From Pseudophaeobacter arcticus DSM 23566 (GTDB taxonomy: Bacteria > Pseudomonadota > Alphaproteobacteria > Rhodobacterales > Rhodobacteraceae): a stretch of 64,000 bases of DNA. This document shows, one piece after another, positions 1 to 8,280 of the stretch (positions are counted from its first letter, which is position 1; each line of letters opens with the position of its first letter). The DNA is taken from assembly GCF_000473205.1 (NCBI RefSeq), contig NZ_KI421507.1, positions 4,077,057-4,141,056 on the forward strand. The letters are read 5' to 3'. The position numbers and the translations under genes were made by a program. The notes beneath the pieces are model-generated. The model did not search any database. It was not told the origin of the DNA and worked only from the letters and a program-made list of their open reading frames with translations.

Positions 1-738
1 AAGGCGCAGATCAACGCCGTTTTCCCGGATCTGATGGGTGAAATCCTGAATGAGGGTGCTGTCGATGAAGTCCAGGAAGGTGCTGCGCGGCTCGATCAGG
101 GTGACCCGCACATCCAGGGTCGAGAACATGGTGGCATATTCCACCCCGATGACGCCGGCGCCAACCACAACCAGGGAGCGCGGGATCGAGGACATCTCGA
201 GGAATTCATCGCCGTCGACAACGGTTTTGCCGTTAAACGGCACATCGTCTGGCCGGTAGGTGCGGGTGCCGGTGGCGATGAGGAATTTTTCCCCGGTGAT
301 CCGGGTGGTGTCTCCGGCCTCGGTGGCGACCTCGATTTCGTGTGGGCCAATGAATTTGGCCAGGCCCGCCAGCCATTCCACGTGGTTGCGGTTGAACTGG
401 TGTTCCAGCACATCGACCTCGTGGTCCAGGGTCATATGCAGGCGGGCCTTCAGGTCTTCGGCAGCAATCTGGTCTTTTACCCGGTAGGAGCGGCCGTAAA
501 AGCTGCGTTCGCGCCAGCCAGAGAGGTTCAGCACGGTTTCGCGCAGGGTTTTGGAGGGCACAGTGCCGGTATGGACCGAAACCCCGCCCAGCCGGTCTGC
601 CCGGTCGATGACCAGCACCCGGCGTTTTAATTTGCCCGCCTGAATGGCGGCGGTCCGCCCCGAGGGGCCCGAGCCGATAATCACCAGGTCATAGTCGTAG
701 TCGAAATTGGTCATGGTGGGGGTTGCGGCAGTGGTCAT
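1..738 (-). CDS. sthA: Soluble pyridine nucleotide transhydrogenase, N-terminal part (cut by window edge)
   Basis: FAD-dependent enzyme of the disulfide-reductase fold that exchanges hydride between NADPH and NAD+ in the cytoplasm. The 246 codons present show the FAD dinucleotide motif IIGSGPSG at residues 20-27, the stretch LRETVLNLSGWRERSFYGR typical of SthA, and a second nucleotide-binding motif VVVGAGVIGVEYA near residue 180. Family members are about 465 residues, so roughly the C-terminal half lies outside the window. At the position of the redox disulfide (residues 54 and 59) this protein has Ser and Thr; SthA enzymes are known to lack the disulfide, and here both cysteines are gone. 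The start at 738 lies 3 bases after the fghA stop, so the two are probably co-transcribed; a second in-frame ATG lies at 714. Confidence 0.9.
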   Translation of the reverse strand, partial: MTTAATPTMTNFDYDYDLVIIGSGPSGRTAAIQAGKLKRRVLVIDRADRLGGVSVHTGTVPSKTLRETVLNLSGWRERSFYGRSYRVKDQIAAEDLKARLHMTLDHEVDVLEHQFNRNHVEWLAGLAKFIGPHEIEVATEAGDTTRITGEKFLIATGTRTYRPDDVPFNGKTVVDGDEFLEMSSIPRSLVVVGAGVIGVEYATMFSTLDVRVTLIEPRSTFLDFIDSTLIQDFTHQIRENGVDLRL

Positions 739-741
739 GGA

Positions 742-1575
742 TTAATCCCGGTACAGGGCTTCGGCGTGGAAGGTGACGTGATCTTCCATGAAGCTGGAGA
801 CAAAGAAATAGCTGTGATCATAGCCCGGCTGCAGGCGCAGGGTGGCCTCTTGGCGCTTTTCTGCCATGGCGGCGGCCAGGGTTTCGGGGCGCAACAGGTC
901 GATGAACTGGTCAGTGGTGCCGGTATCAATCAGCACCGGCCCGTCAAATCCGCTTTCGCGCATCATCAAGGTGGCATCATGCCTGGCCCAGGCGGCTTCA
1001 TCGTCGCCCAGATAGGCCGAAAGCTGCTTGCGCCCCCAGTCGGCACCGGTCGGGTTGCAGATCGGTGCAAAGGCCGAGACCGATTTGAACCGTCCCGGCA
1101 GGTTCATTGCCAGGGTCAGCGCGCCGTGGCCGCCCATGGAGTGGCCGGTGATGGCCTGGCGGTCCAGATCGATGGCAAAGTTTTCCGCCAGCAGCGCGGG
1201 CAGCTCTTCGGCGATGTAGTCCCACATCTGGTAGTGCGCCGCCCAGGGCTGCTGGGTGGCATTGACGTAAAAGCCAGCGCCCTGGCCCAGGTCATAGGCC
1301 TCGTCATCGGCGACAGCTTCGCCGCGGGGGCTGGTGTCGGGAAAGACAATGGCGATGCCCTGCTCGGCGCACCAGGCCTGGGCACCGGCCTTGGTCATGG
1401 CGTTTTCATGGGTGCAGGTGAGGCCCGAGAGATACCACAGGATTGGCACCGGCCCGTCCTTGGCTTCTTCGGGGAGGAACAGGCCAAAGGTCATGTCGCA
1501 GTTGGTGGCAGTGCTTTTGTGACGGTAGACACCTTGCTGGCCGGCAAAGGCCTTGTTTTGCGAGAGGGTTTCCAT
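742..1575 (-). CDS. fghA: S-formylglutathione hydrolase
   Basis: Esterase D family serine hydrolase that releases formate and glutathione from S-formylglutathione in the last step of glutathione-dependent formaldehyde oxidation. The 277 residues match the family length. The nucleophile elbow GHSMGGHG places Ser146; Asp222 (DTGTTDQF) and His254 (GYDHSYFF) complete the triad. LSGLTCTHEN near residue 50 is also typical. A strong AGGAG lies about 8 bases before the ATG. It precedes sthA with a 3-base gap. The partner glutathione-dependent formaldehyde dehydrogenase is not in the window. Confidence 0.95.
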   Translation of the reverse strand: METLSQNKAFAGQQGVYRHKSTATNCDMTFGLFLPEEAKDGPVPILWYLSGLTCTHENAMTKAGAQAWCAEQGIAIVFPDTSPRGEAVADDEAYDLGQGAGFYVNATQQPWAAHYQMWDYIAEELPALLAENFAIDLDRQAITGHSMGGHGALTLAMNLPGRFKSVSAFAPICNPTGADWGRKQLSAYLGDDEAAWARHDATLMMRESGFDGPVLIDTGTTDQFIDLLRPETLAAAMAEKRQEATLRLQPGYDHSYFFVSSFMEDHVTFHAEALYRD

Positions 1576-1709
1576 GGTGGGCTCCTATGATTGGTTGCCT
1601 TACCGCTACCTGTCGGGGCGGCGCGGGTCCAGTAGAGGCGCGACAGCTGGCTTTGTTATTGCGGCAATCACGTTACAATTCGCTGAATTGCTGCCGCAAA
1701 AGCGGGCGG

Positions 1710-2639
1710 CTACAGCTGCGAGACCCAGGCAATCACCATGGGGACGGTGAAGATGGAGGCGAGGGTTGAAATCAGAATGGCGGCCGAGGCCCGGTGCGGC
1801 GCCACGCCATAGTGCTGTGCCAGCATATAGACATTGCCTGCCACCGGCAGAGAGGCCGCTGCAATGGCCACCATGGCTGAGAAGCTGCTGACCGGGAACA
1901 GGGTGATCACGCAGAGCGCGACACAGAGCGGGTGCAGCACCAGTTTGGCAAAGCTGAGCCAGACGGCGATCTGCATCCGCTCAGCCGATTTTGACGCCAG
2001 CGAGGCACCAATGGCAAACAGCGCGCCGGGGGTGGCAGCCCCGCCCAGGATCGACAGAAAGTCATTCATCGGCACCGGGATCGGGATTTCAGCGGCGGAC
2101 CAGGCGAGGCCGGCGCAGATGGCCAGGATCATCGGGTTGCGCAGCAGCCCGAGCAGCACCAGCTTGAAGGTTTTCAGACCCAGGCCAGAGCCGCGCCCGA
2201 GGTTGATCAGGATGACGATCAGCGAGGAAAACACCACCAGATCGACGCTGAGCACCACCATCATCGGCGCAATGGAGGCTTCGCCAAAGAGCATCGCCAT
2301 CATGGGCAGACCGAGGAAGCCGACATTGCCGATGGCGGCGCATTGTGCCTCGACGGCGGCGGTGGGCATGTCCAGGCGGCGCAGCACGGCCACCAGGGTC
2401 ACCAGCAAATAGACCGCCATTGTGCCCGCGAGATAGGCCAGGACGAGGTCGGGATCAAAGATCTCTGCAAAGGAAAGATTGGCGGAAAAGCGAAAGATCA
2501 TCGCCGAGAGCGGGAAGAAAAAGATGAACTTGGTGAGATAGGCGGTGGCCTCTTCGGTGAAGAACCGCGTCCGTCCCGCCCAGTAGCCGAGGCCGATGAT
2601 TGCAAAAAAGGGGAGTGTTCTGAAGAAAATATCGGCCAT
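1710..2639 (-). CDS. AEC-family (auxin efflux carrier-like) permease
   Basis: Inner-membrane transporter of the AEC family (membrane transport protein PF03547 type), 309 residues and almost entirely hydrophobic, consistent with about ten helices. Typical elements are the N-terminal IIGLGYWAGR, an NVGFLGLPMM segment in the first half (compare the family N-x-G/F-x-G-x-P pattern) and a C-terminal ASLPVAGNVYMLAQHYG segment. Substrates in bacteria are often organic acids; none can be assigned here. I start at the ATG giving MADIFFRTLPFFAI; upstream in-frame codons run into repeat-derived sequence and read as Pro/Arg-rich non-membrane residues. The TetR gene lies divergently upstream across a repeat-rich spacer and may regulate it. 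Confidence 0.8.
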   Translation of the reverse strand: MADIFFRTLPFFAIIGLGYWAGRTRFFTEEATAYLTKFIFFFPLSAMIFRFSANLSFAEIFDPDLVLAYLAGTMAVYLLVTLVAVLRRLDMPTAAVEAQCAAIGNVGFLGLPMMAMLFGEASIAPMMVVLSVDLVVFSSLIVILINLGRGSGLGLKTFKLVLLGLLRNPMILAICAGLAWSAAEIPIPVPMNDFLSILGGAATPGALFAIGASLASKSAERMQIAVWLSFAKLVLHPLCVALCVITLFPVSSFSAMVAIAAASLPVAGNVYMLAQHYGVAPHRASAAILISTLASIFTVPMVIAWVSQL

Positions 2640-2716
2640 TGCCAGAGTGGTAGCGGCTTTTGGTGAAAAGGCAAGGTGGAAAGGTCGGAGGTGTTTGGAA
2701 AGCATCAGGGAAAAAT

Positions 2717-2800
2717 AAGGGGGGGCTCCCGCCCGTCGTTTGGGCATCATAGATGCCCGCCTCCCGTTGGGCCTGGCGCCGCGCTGCCGCGCGGCGTGGG
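2717..2800. repeat. Dispersed palindromic intergenic repeat, copy 1
   Basis: Starts with AAGGGGGGGCTCCCGCCC, contains the hairpin GGGCATC-ATA-GATGCCC, continues with CTCCCGTTGGGCC and ends in a GC-rich hairpin. The same framework (AAGGGGGGGCTCCCGCCC, a central hairpin with different sequence, then CCCGTTGGGCC and GGC-CCGCTG-CGCGG) occurs near 15,600. The conserved ends with a compensated central stem look like a REP-type or similar dispersed structural element rather than a gene. It lies between the AEC permease and the TetR gene. Confidence 0.6.
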
Positions 2801-3026
2801 TGATCCAGCCCTGATCCGTCTAATTTAGAGCTCGCCCGGTTTGAGATCTGTCCCTTTGAGATCAGCCCAAAAGAACAGGCCCACAGTGTTGATGCCGTGT
2901 TGATGCTGTTCGGGGAAGGGGAAGGGGAAGGGGAAGGGGAAGGAGAAGGGAGCCTGGGGGCCAGGCCTGCAGGGGGCGGGAAGGGGGCTGTGGCGCGACA
3001 CCGCGCCGCGCGGCAGCGCGGCGCCA
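2774..3026. repeat. Long-range 23-bp perfect inverted repeat
   Basis: The 23 bases at 2774-2796 (beginning TGGCGCCGCGCTGCC) are the exact reverse complement of 3004-3026. Each arm is also itself a hairpin (CGCCGCGC/GCGCGGCG-like). The arms enclose the GGGGAA tract. They could come from two inward-facing ends of the dispersed repeat whose first copy overlaps the left arm. Confidence 0.6.
2912..2947. repeat. GGGGAA hexamer tract (five perfect units plus one GGAGAA)
   Basis: Five consecutive GGGGAA units at 2912-2941 are followed by GGAGAA and GGGA. Four or more runs of four G on one strand fit the G-quadruplex pattern, and a perfect hexamer array is prone to slippage. It lies about 270 bases upstream of both the AEC start (leftward) and the TetR start (rightward), so it could affect either promoter, but no promoter was identified. 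Confidence 0.85.
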
Positions 3027-3216
3027 CCCCCAACGGCCCCAGCCTTCGTCAGAAGGCTGAAGGGTGGGCGGGAGCGCTTGCTTTGTGATTTCTTGGCATG
3101 TCCCATGCCTGACCTATTGGGCAGGGTGGTGAAACGAGAGCAAAGAGAAAGGTGTTGCGCTACAGTTCTCTGGGCTAGACTGAAGGTTCTACTCCGCCAG
3201 TGCCACGAGGTCAGCC

Positions 3217-3843
3217 ATGAACGAACACGCCAGCATTCTGCGAACCGGTCGGAAGTTTGATCAGGTCCTGAAAGGCGCGCGTGAGGTGTTTCTGGCAGAC
3301 GGATTTGAAGGCGCCAGCGTTGACGACATTGCCCGGGTTGCCGGGGTCTCCAAGGCGACCCTCTACAGCTATTTTCCGGATAAGCGGTTGTTGTTCATGG
3401 AGGTCGCCCGCAGCGAATGTGCCCGTCAGGCGGATGCTCCGATGACTCTGGCCACCTGTTCCAGCACCCCGCGTCAGATCCTGCGCAGCGCGGCCGGGCA
3501 TATCCTGTCAGCCAGCCTGTCTGATTTTGGCCTGCGGATGTTTCGCATCTGCGTCGCCGAAGCCGACCGCTTTCCTGATCTGGGACGCCAGTTCTATGAA
3601 AGCGGTCCGATGTTGATTCGCGGCAAAATCCGTGACTACCTGCGCAGCGCCACCGCAAAGGGCGAGTTGCAGATCGAGGATTTTGACCTCGCCGCGGATC
3701 AGTTTGCAGAACTCTGCCGTGCCGATCTGGTGCCGCGTTTTCTGTTCAAAATCGACACCAGCTTTTCAGAGGAAGAACGCAGCAGGATCATTGAAGGCGC
3801 CGTTGACACATTCCTGGCCCGCTACGCGGCGGCGCCGGTCTGA
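3217..3843 (+). CDS. TetR/AcrR-family transcriptional regulator
   Basis: A 208-residue one-component repressor. The N-terminal DNA-binding domain (residues about 12-60) has the TetR pattern, including VDDIARVAGVSKATLYSYF for the helix-turn-helix. The C-terminal ligand domain, with LRMFRICVAEADRFPDLGRQFYE near 105-128, resembles the AefR-like TetR C-terminal domain. It is transcribed away from the AEC permease, a common arrangement for a regulator and its target, but the 577-base spacer weakens this inference. The ligand is unknown. Confidence 0.85.
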   Translation: MNEHASILRTGRKFDQVLKGAREVFLADGFEGASVDDIARVAGVSKATLYSYFPDKRLLFMEVARSECARQADAPMTLATCSSTPRQILRSAAGHILSASLSDFGLRMFRICVAEADRFPDLGRQFYESGPMLIRGKIRDYLRSATAKGELQIEDFDLAADQFAELCRADLVPRFLFKIDTSFSEEERSRIIEGAVDTFLARYAAAPV

Positions 3844-4031
3844 TCACAGCGCGCTCCTGGGCGCTGTGGTCTCGCCGGGCTGGGTCTGCCAGGGGATATG
3901 GCCTGGTGAGTATGGCCAGAGGAGTATGGCCAGAGGAGTATCGCCTGGGACCGCGATCCCTGGCGCATTCTTCGTTCTGCGGCGAAGGGAATTCTATGGG
4001 CAGGGGCGCTGCAAAGGGCTAGCCTTGGGGC

Positions 4032-4733
4032 ATGACAACACCACGCTTTGATATTATTGGCCAGGCCTTGAGCGATGCCAGCCGCACCCGGATGCTGTGT
4101 GAGCTGATGGAGGGGCGGTCTTTCACCAACAAGGAACTGGCCTCGGCGGCGGGCATCACCGCCCAGACCGCCACGGCGCATCTGCGCATGTTGCAAAACG
4201 CCGGGCTGGTGCTGGCCGAGAAACGCGGCCGGTGCGTGTTTCACCGCCTCGCCAATGCCGAGGTGGCCGGGGTGCTGGAGCAGCTGGCCGCCATCGCGCC
4301 CAGCTCGCATCTGCATCTGGCCCAGCGGCGCAAGGCGGGGGATATTGCCCAGCTGCGCAGCTGCTACGACCACCTGGCTGGCCCCGTGGCGGTGGCACTT
4401 ACCGGGAAATTTCTGGACCGTGACATGCTGATCGAGGAAAACGGTGGCTTTCGTGCCTGTGGCCATGAGATCTGGCAAAAGCTGGGCGTGTGCCTGCCAC
4501 AAAGGCCCTCGGCTGCTGAGGCACGCCAGCCCTTTGCCCGCCCCTGCATGGATTGGACCGAGCGCAGGCTGCATGTCTCGGGACCGCTGGGCAAACAGAT
4601 CCTGGCTCATTTCTTTGATCAGGGCTGGGTGACGCGCAACAGCCACAAACGCGGGCTGCAGATCACCGGGCTGGGGTCCCGGGCGCTGCAGGAGATTCTG
4701 GATCTGCATTGTGAGGAGCTGATCAATGCCTGA
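4032..4733 (+). CDS. ArsR-family winged-helix regulator with C-terminal extension
   Basis: A 233-residue regulator. Residues 1-90 form the ArsR-type winged helix: LSDASRTRMLCELMEGRSFT, then ITAQTATAHLRMLQNAGLV as recognition helix and KRGRCVFHRLA as wing. The C-terminal part has CYDHLAGPVAVAL (around 115) and ARPCMDWTERRLHVSGPLG (around 175), seen in the larger non-metal ArsR-like proteins. No clear CxC metal site is visible. The stop overlaps the start of the next gene by 8 bases, so the two are translationally coupled. The start context CTTGGGGCATGAC recurs at the DUF2794 gene downstream. Confidence 0.85.
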   Translation: MTTPRFDIIGQALSDASRTRMLCELMEGRSFTNKELASAAGITAQTATAHLRMLQNAGLVLAEKRGRCVFHRLANAEVAGVLEQLAAIAPSSHLHLAQRRKAGDIAQLRSCYDHLAGPVAVALTGKFLDRDMLIEENGGFRACGHEIWQKLGVCLPQRPSAAEARQPFARPCMDWTERRLHVSGPLGKQILAHFFDQGWVTRNSHKRGLQITGLGSRALQEILDLHCEELINA

Positions 4734-5175
4734 GACCTTTGACACCATCCGCTCCGACCGGTTTACCCTCGAACAGGGCACACGGGTGCTGGTCCAGGTG
4801 CCACAAGAATCCGCCGCGCGGGTCTTGCAGGCGATCCTGTCGCAGGAGCCATTACACTGGGGTGATTATGATCAGGTGTCCTATACCACCAGCGCCGGGG
4901 AGCAGCAGTTTCGCTCCCGCCCCGGAGGGCGCAATCAGGCAACCGACCAGGCGGTTGCGGTGACCTGCGTTGAATTGCAGATCTTTGTCCCCAAACAGGG
5001 CCAGGAACTGGCGCCGTTGCTCTGTGCCATCTACCAGGCCCACCCCTATGAAGAGCCGGTATTCCAGCTGATTGCGGCGGCGCGCAGCCTGCATCGGCGT
5101 GGCCAGGATGAGGCAAACCCAAACCGGTTTTGGAACCAGAAGGCCGCAGATTGGGTGCCCGAGGCGCATCGCTGA
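4726..5175 (+). CDS. Small HPYEEP-domain protein (NIF3/CutA-like fold)
   Basis: A 149-residue protein of unknown function. Near residue 106 it carries YQAHPYEEPVFQLI, the hallmark of the YqfO/NIF3-insert domain, a CutA-like ferredoxin fold that also occurs as a stand-alone protein. An N-terminal block with VLVQVPQESAARVLQAILSQ fits the same fold (compare the V-P-x-x-x-A-x-x-V pattern). The gene starts 8 bases inside the end of the ArsR-type gene, which suggests a shared role, but nothing in the sequence identifies it. Confidence 0.65.
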   Translation: MPETFDTIRSDRFTLEQGTRVLVQVPQESAARVLQAILSQEPLHWGDYDQVSYTTSAGEQQFRSRPGGRNQATDQAVAVTCVELQIFVPKQGQELAPLLCAIYQAHPYEEPVFQLIAAARSLHRRGQDEANPNRFWNQKAADWVPEAHR

Positions 5176-5253
5176 AGCCGGGCTGGTGCAAGCCGAGGCA
5201 GGGCCGGTGCAAAATGGCTTGATTAATCCCGTCGTTGCGGCGAGTCTTGGGGC

Positions 5254-5598
5254 ATGACTATGGATCCCTTTCCGCCCAGTCAGGGCGCGCCTATCCCGCA
5301 GCAAGTGGCCTTTGACAGGCGTGAAATGTCGGTGATCTTGTCGCTCTATGGCCGCATGGTGGCCGCCGGAGAGTGGCGCGACTACGGGATCTCCTGCCTG
5401 CGGGACCTCGCGGTGTTTTCGGTCTTTCGCCGCACCGCTGAACACCCGCTGTACCGGATTGAAAAACACCCCAAGCTGCGCAATCGCCAGGGGCTGTATG
5501 CGGTGGTGGGGATGGATGGCCAGATCCTGAAACGCGGCAGCGACCTAAAGGCGGTGCTGCGGGTGCTGGAGCGTAAACTCATCCGGGCGGTGAAATAG
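5254..5598 (+). CDS. DUF2794 family protein
   Basis: A 114-residue protein conserved in alphaproteobacteria with no known function. It shows the family pattern: VAFDRREMSVILSLYGRMVA, GEWRDYGI, DLAVFSVFRR, LYRIEKHPKLRNRQG and LKRGSDLKAVLRVLERKL. No signal peptide or membrane segment. It is followed at once by a tandem-repeat spacer and a convergent NlpC/P60 gene. Confidence 0.8.
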   Translation: MTMDPFPPSQGAPIPQQVAFDRREMSVILSLYGRMVAAGEWRDYGISCLRDLAVFSVFRRTAEHPLYRIEKHPKLRNRQGLYAVVGMDGQILKRGSDLKAVLRVLERKLIRAVK

Positions 5599-5628
5599 CA
5601 GGCCGGGACAACAGGCAGGCCGAGACAA

Positions 5629-5692
5629 CAGGCAGGCGGATGCAGGCTGGCGGATGCAAACAGGCAGGCGGATGCAGGCTGGCGGATGCAAA
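5629..5692. repeat. Two exact tandem copies of a 32-bp unit
   Basis: The unit begins CAGGCAGGCGGATGC and is repeated without change at 5629-5660 and 5661-5692. Degenerate versions flank it (CAGGCCGGGACAA, CAGGCAGGCCGAGACAA before; CAGGCCGATACAG after), so the whole 5600-5720 spacer is built from CAGGC-type units. It sits in the convergent space between DUF2794 and NlpC/P60. Confidence 0.85.
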
Positions 5693-5763
5693 CAGGCCGA
5701 TACAGCAGGCAAGACTGAGACCCAGCCGGGCGCTGACCAAGCCGGGGGTGCTTGCCTGATGGC

Positions 5764-6528
5764 TCAGCCCGTTTGTGGTAGCCGCCGGTGGGCGGTGACC
5801 GGGCCGTCGCCCTGATCGGCAATGCGGGAGATCGCCTGTTCCAGTGGTTCCAGCGCCACGGCCATGGCATGGACATTGGCATGCAGCAGGGTGTTGGGGT
5901 CGTGGACCCAAGCAACATGGCCCTTCCAGAACAAGAGATCACCAGGCTGATAGGCGCTGCCGGCGGGCAGCAGTGTTCCCAATTCGCGCTCTTGTGGGCC
6001 GCTGTCGCCGGGGCAGGCAATGCCACAGGCAAGGCAGGCCACCTGTACCAGTCCCGAGCAATCAATGCCAAAGCGGCTGTTTCCGCCCCAAAGGTAAGGC
6101 GTGCCAAGAAAACCGATGGCGACGGAAAGTGGATCGCTCAGGCGCTGATCCATCGGGGTGAGATGCACCCAGGGGATATAGCCCTGGCCGGTTTTGGCAA
6201 ACCGCCCCTCCCTGCCAGAGACCAGGACCTGACTGCCAAGGCTGAGTGCTGCAACTTCGGGGGATTTAAAATCGGCGGCGCTATAGGCGTGGCTGGCTGG
6301 GGCGCTGATCCAATGGCTGTTCACCTGCGCCGGGGCCAGCGCCGTGGCGGGCAGATAGCCCTGATAGCCGTCCTTGGCCGCGCAAATACGGGCCCACCCC
6401 TGATTTTGTTCCAGGACTTCTACCGCCTCGCCACACAAAAGCTGACGGTCGCGCGGCCCGTCGGGGGCGCGCAACAGATCAACAACAGGCAGGGCAATGC
6501 GGGCAAATTCTGAGGCACTTTTGGTCAT
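5764..6528 (-). CDS. NlpC/P60 family peptidoglycan peptidase with SH3 repeats
   Basis: A 254-residue putative gamma-D-glutamyl-diamino-acid endopeptidase. Residues about 10-125 form two bacterial SH3-like segments (GEAVEVLEQNQGWARI; LGSQVLVSGREGRFAKT). The catalytic domain follows, with TPYLWGGNSRFGIDCSGLVQ carrying Cys157 and WKGHVAWVHD giving His204; His216 is the likely third polar residue. No signal peptide is evident, as in many alphaproteobacterial homologues. The M17 aminopeptidase lies 5 bases upstream on the same strand, so the two probably form an operon for peptide turnover. Confidence 0.85.
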   Translation of the reverse strand: MTKSASEFARIALPVVDLLRAPDGPRDRQLLCGEAVEVLEQNQGWARICAAKDGYQGYLPATALAPAQVNSHWISAPASHAYSAADFKSPEVAALSLGSQVLVSGREGRFAKTGQGYIPWVHLTPMDQRLSDPLSVAIGFLGTPYLWGGNSRFGIDCSGLVQVACLACGIACPGDSGPQERELGTLLPAGSAYQPGDLLFWKGHVAWVHDPNTLLHANVHAMAVALEPLEQAISRIADQGDGPVTAHRRLPQTG

Positions 6529-6533
6529 GGTGC

Positions 6534-7934
6534 TTACAACCCCAGCAGGTCGGGCAGGGCGGCAAACAGCGCCCGGCAGCCCTGTCCGGTGCCGCCCTTG
6601 GGACGGGCCGGAGCGGCGCTGGGCGTCCAGCCGTAGATGTCAAAATGCATATAGCGGCTCTCGCCGACAAAGCGGCGCAGGAACAGCGCGGCGGTGATCG
6701 AGCCGGCAAAACCGCCCGCAGGCGCATTGTCGAGATCGGCAATGTCAGGTTCGATCATGCTCTCGTAGGGGGTATGAAAGGGCATCCGCCAGACCGGGTC
6801 GGCCTGTGGGCCTGCCTGGGCCGCCAGCGCGGCTGCATCCGCGTCATGGTCGGTATAAAACGGCGCCAGATCCGGGCCGACTGCCACCCGCGCGGCCCCG
6901 GTCAGGGTCGCCATCGAGATCACCAGATCTGGGCTGCCCTCATCCGCCAGGGTCAAGGCATCGGCCAGCACCAGGCGGCCCTCGGCATCGGTGTTGTTGA
7001 TCTCAACCGTCAACCCCCTGCGCGAGGGCAGCACATCGCCGGGGCGGAAGGCATTGCCGGAGACGGCGTTCTCCACTGCAGGTATCAACACCCGCAACTG
7101 AATTGGCAGCGCGGCTGCCATGATCATCCGCGCCAGACCCAGAACATTTGCAGCCCCGCCCATGTCCTTTTTCATCAACCCCATGCTGGCGCCGGGTTTC
7201 AGGTTCAGCCCGCCGGTGTCAAAGCAGACGCCCTTGCCCACCAGGGTCAGCTTGGGTCCAGAACTGCCCCAGTGCAGATCAATAAGACGCGGGGCCTGCT
7301 CTGCCGCGCGGCCAACGGTGTGGATCAGCGGCAGATTTGCCTCCAGCAGATCGGCGCCGCTGATCACCCCGACGGAGGCGTCAAATTCCGCCGCCAGCGT
7401 CTCGACCGCCTCTGCCAATTGGGCAGGCCCCATGTCGGCGGCGGGGGTGTTGATCAAATCCCGGGTCAGCCATTCGGCGGCGGCCAGAGATTCGATCGCG
7501 ACCTGATCAACAGAGGCCGGGGCGATCAGGCCTGCCGCCATCGGTGTGGTGCTTTTGTAGCGGCTAAAGCGGTATTGGCTCAGCAGCCAACCAAGGCATT
7601 CGGTCGACAGGGTTTCGGCGTCCAGGCGGGCAAGGCCCTGTGCCTCGGTCTGCAGCTGATAGCTACCTGCGGGCAGTTTTTCTGCGGCGGCAGCCAGCGT
7701 AAACCGTTGGCGCATGCGCTGCGCAGCAGTGCCATAGCCGGCCAGCGCAACAGATGCCGCGCCATCGCCCCCCGGAACCAAAAGAGCCTGACCGCAGCCT
7801 GCCGTAAAGCTATTGGCCGAAACCCAGTCCTGGAACGGCTTGGGCTGATTCTGTAGCCAGTCTTGCAGCTGATCCTGCTCCATCAGATAGAGGGGGACAG
7901 CAGTGTCAGAGACTGGTGCAAAGCAAGGGGCCAT
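6534..7934 (-). CDS. M17 family leucyl aminopeptidase
   Basis: A 466-residue dinuclear-metal exopeptidase that removes N-terminal residues from peptides. The catalytic half has VGKGVCFDTGGLNLKPG and the M17 signature NTDAEGRLVLADAL. The start at 7934 gives MAPCFAPVSDTAVPLYL and has GGAG about ten bases upstream. The frame stays open for another 84 codons, but that part is built on repeated non-coding sequence and is rejected. It is the first gene of a pair with the NlpC/P60 peptidase. It could equally be called a PepB-like member. Confidence 0.9.
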   Translation of the reverse strand: MAPCFAPVSDTAVPLYLMEQDQLQDWLQNQPKPFQDWVSANSFTAGCGQALLVPGGDGAASVALAGYGTAAQRMRQRFTLAAAAEKLPAGSYQLQTEAQGLARLDAETLSTECLGWLLSQYRFSRYKSTTPMAAGLIAPASVDQVAIESLAAAEWLTRDLINTPAADMGPAQLAEAVETLAAEFDASVGVISGADLLEANLPLIHTVGRAAEQAPRLIDLHWGSSGPKLTLVGKGVCFDTGGLNLKPGASMGLMKKDMGGAANVLGLARMIMAAALPIQLRVLIPAVENAVSGNAFRPGDVLPSRRGLTVEINNTDAEGRLVLADALTLADEGSPDLVISMATLTGAARVAVGPDLAPFYTDHDADAAALAAQAGPQADPVWRMPFHTPYESMIEPDIADLDNAPAGGFAGSITAALFLRRFVGESRYMHFDIYGWTPSAAPARPKGGTGQGCRALFAALPDLLGL

Positions 7935-8280
7935 AAGAAGGATACTCCGGTTGGGCGTCAGGTGCCGCCAGAGTATCTGCCTGCCCGCTGCCTGCAAGGG
8001 CCGCCTGCCATTTGTTGCCAGAGTTTTGGGTGCTGCCAGAGTTTTAGGGACATTTGCGGGGCTACATATGACTTTGGTGCAGGGCGCTTGACCTTGGTGC
8101 AGGGGCTTGGCGTATAGCCGCTGCGCATGACCCCAAACAGGCCAAGGCCGCCTGAGACCATTTAAGTCTCCAGGGCGGCCTGGCATGTAGGCATTTTACA
8201 CTACAGTTCTAGTGGTCAGTCTTTCTGTTGGGTCGGGCCGTTCAGAAAGTGCGTTTGGTCTTTCCGTTTGATCTGGGCGT
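7935..8280. other. Gene-free spacer with short direct repeats
   Basis: About 345 bases between the M17 peptidase start and the stop of the next leftward gene. It contains two copies of TGCCAGAGTTTT (near 8017 and 8034) and two of CTTGGTGCAGGG (near 8073 and 8094). I found no open frame with a plausible start and no clear terminator. The promoter of the peptidase pair should lie here. Confidence 0.5.

Noticed and set aside
5629..5692. The 32-bp duplicate as a CRISPR array
   Set aside because: The two copies abut with no spacer between them, the unit is not palindromic in the CRISPR manner, and no cas genes are in the window.
7935..8186. An N-terminal extension of 84 codons on the M17 aminopeptidase
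   Set aside because: The extension reads through short direct repeats (TGCCAGAGTTTT, CTTGGTGCAGGG) and has no family similarity. A good ATG with GGAG exists at 7934.
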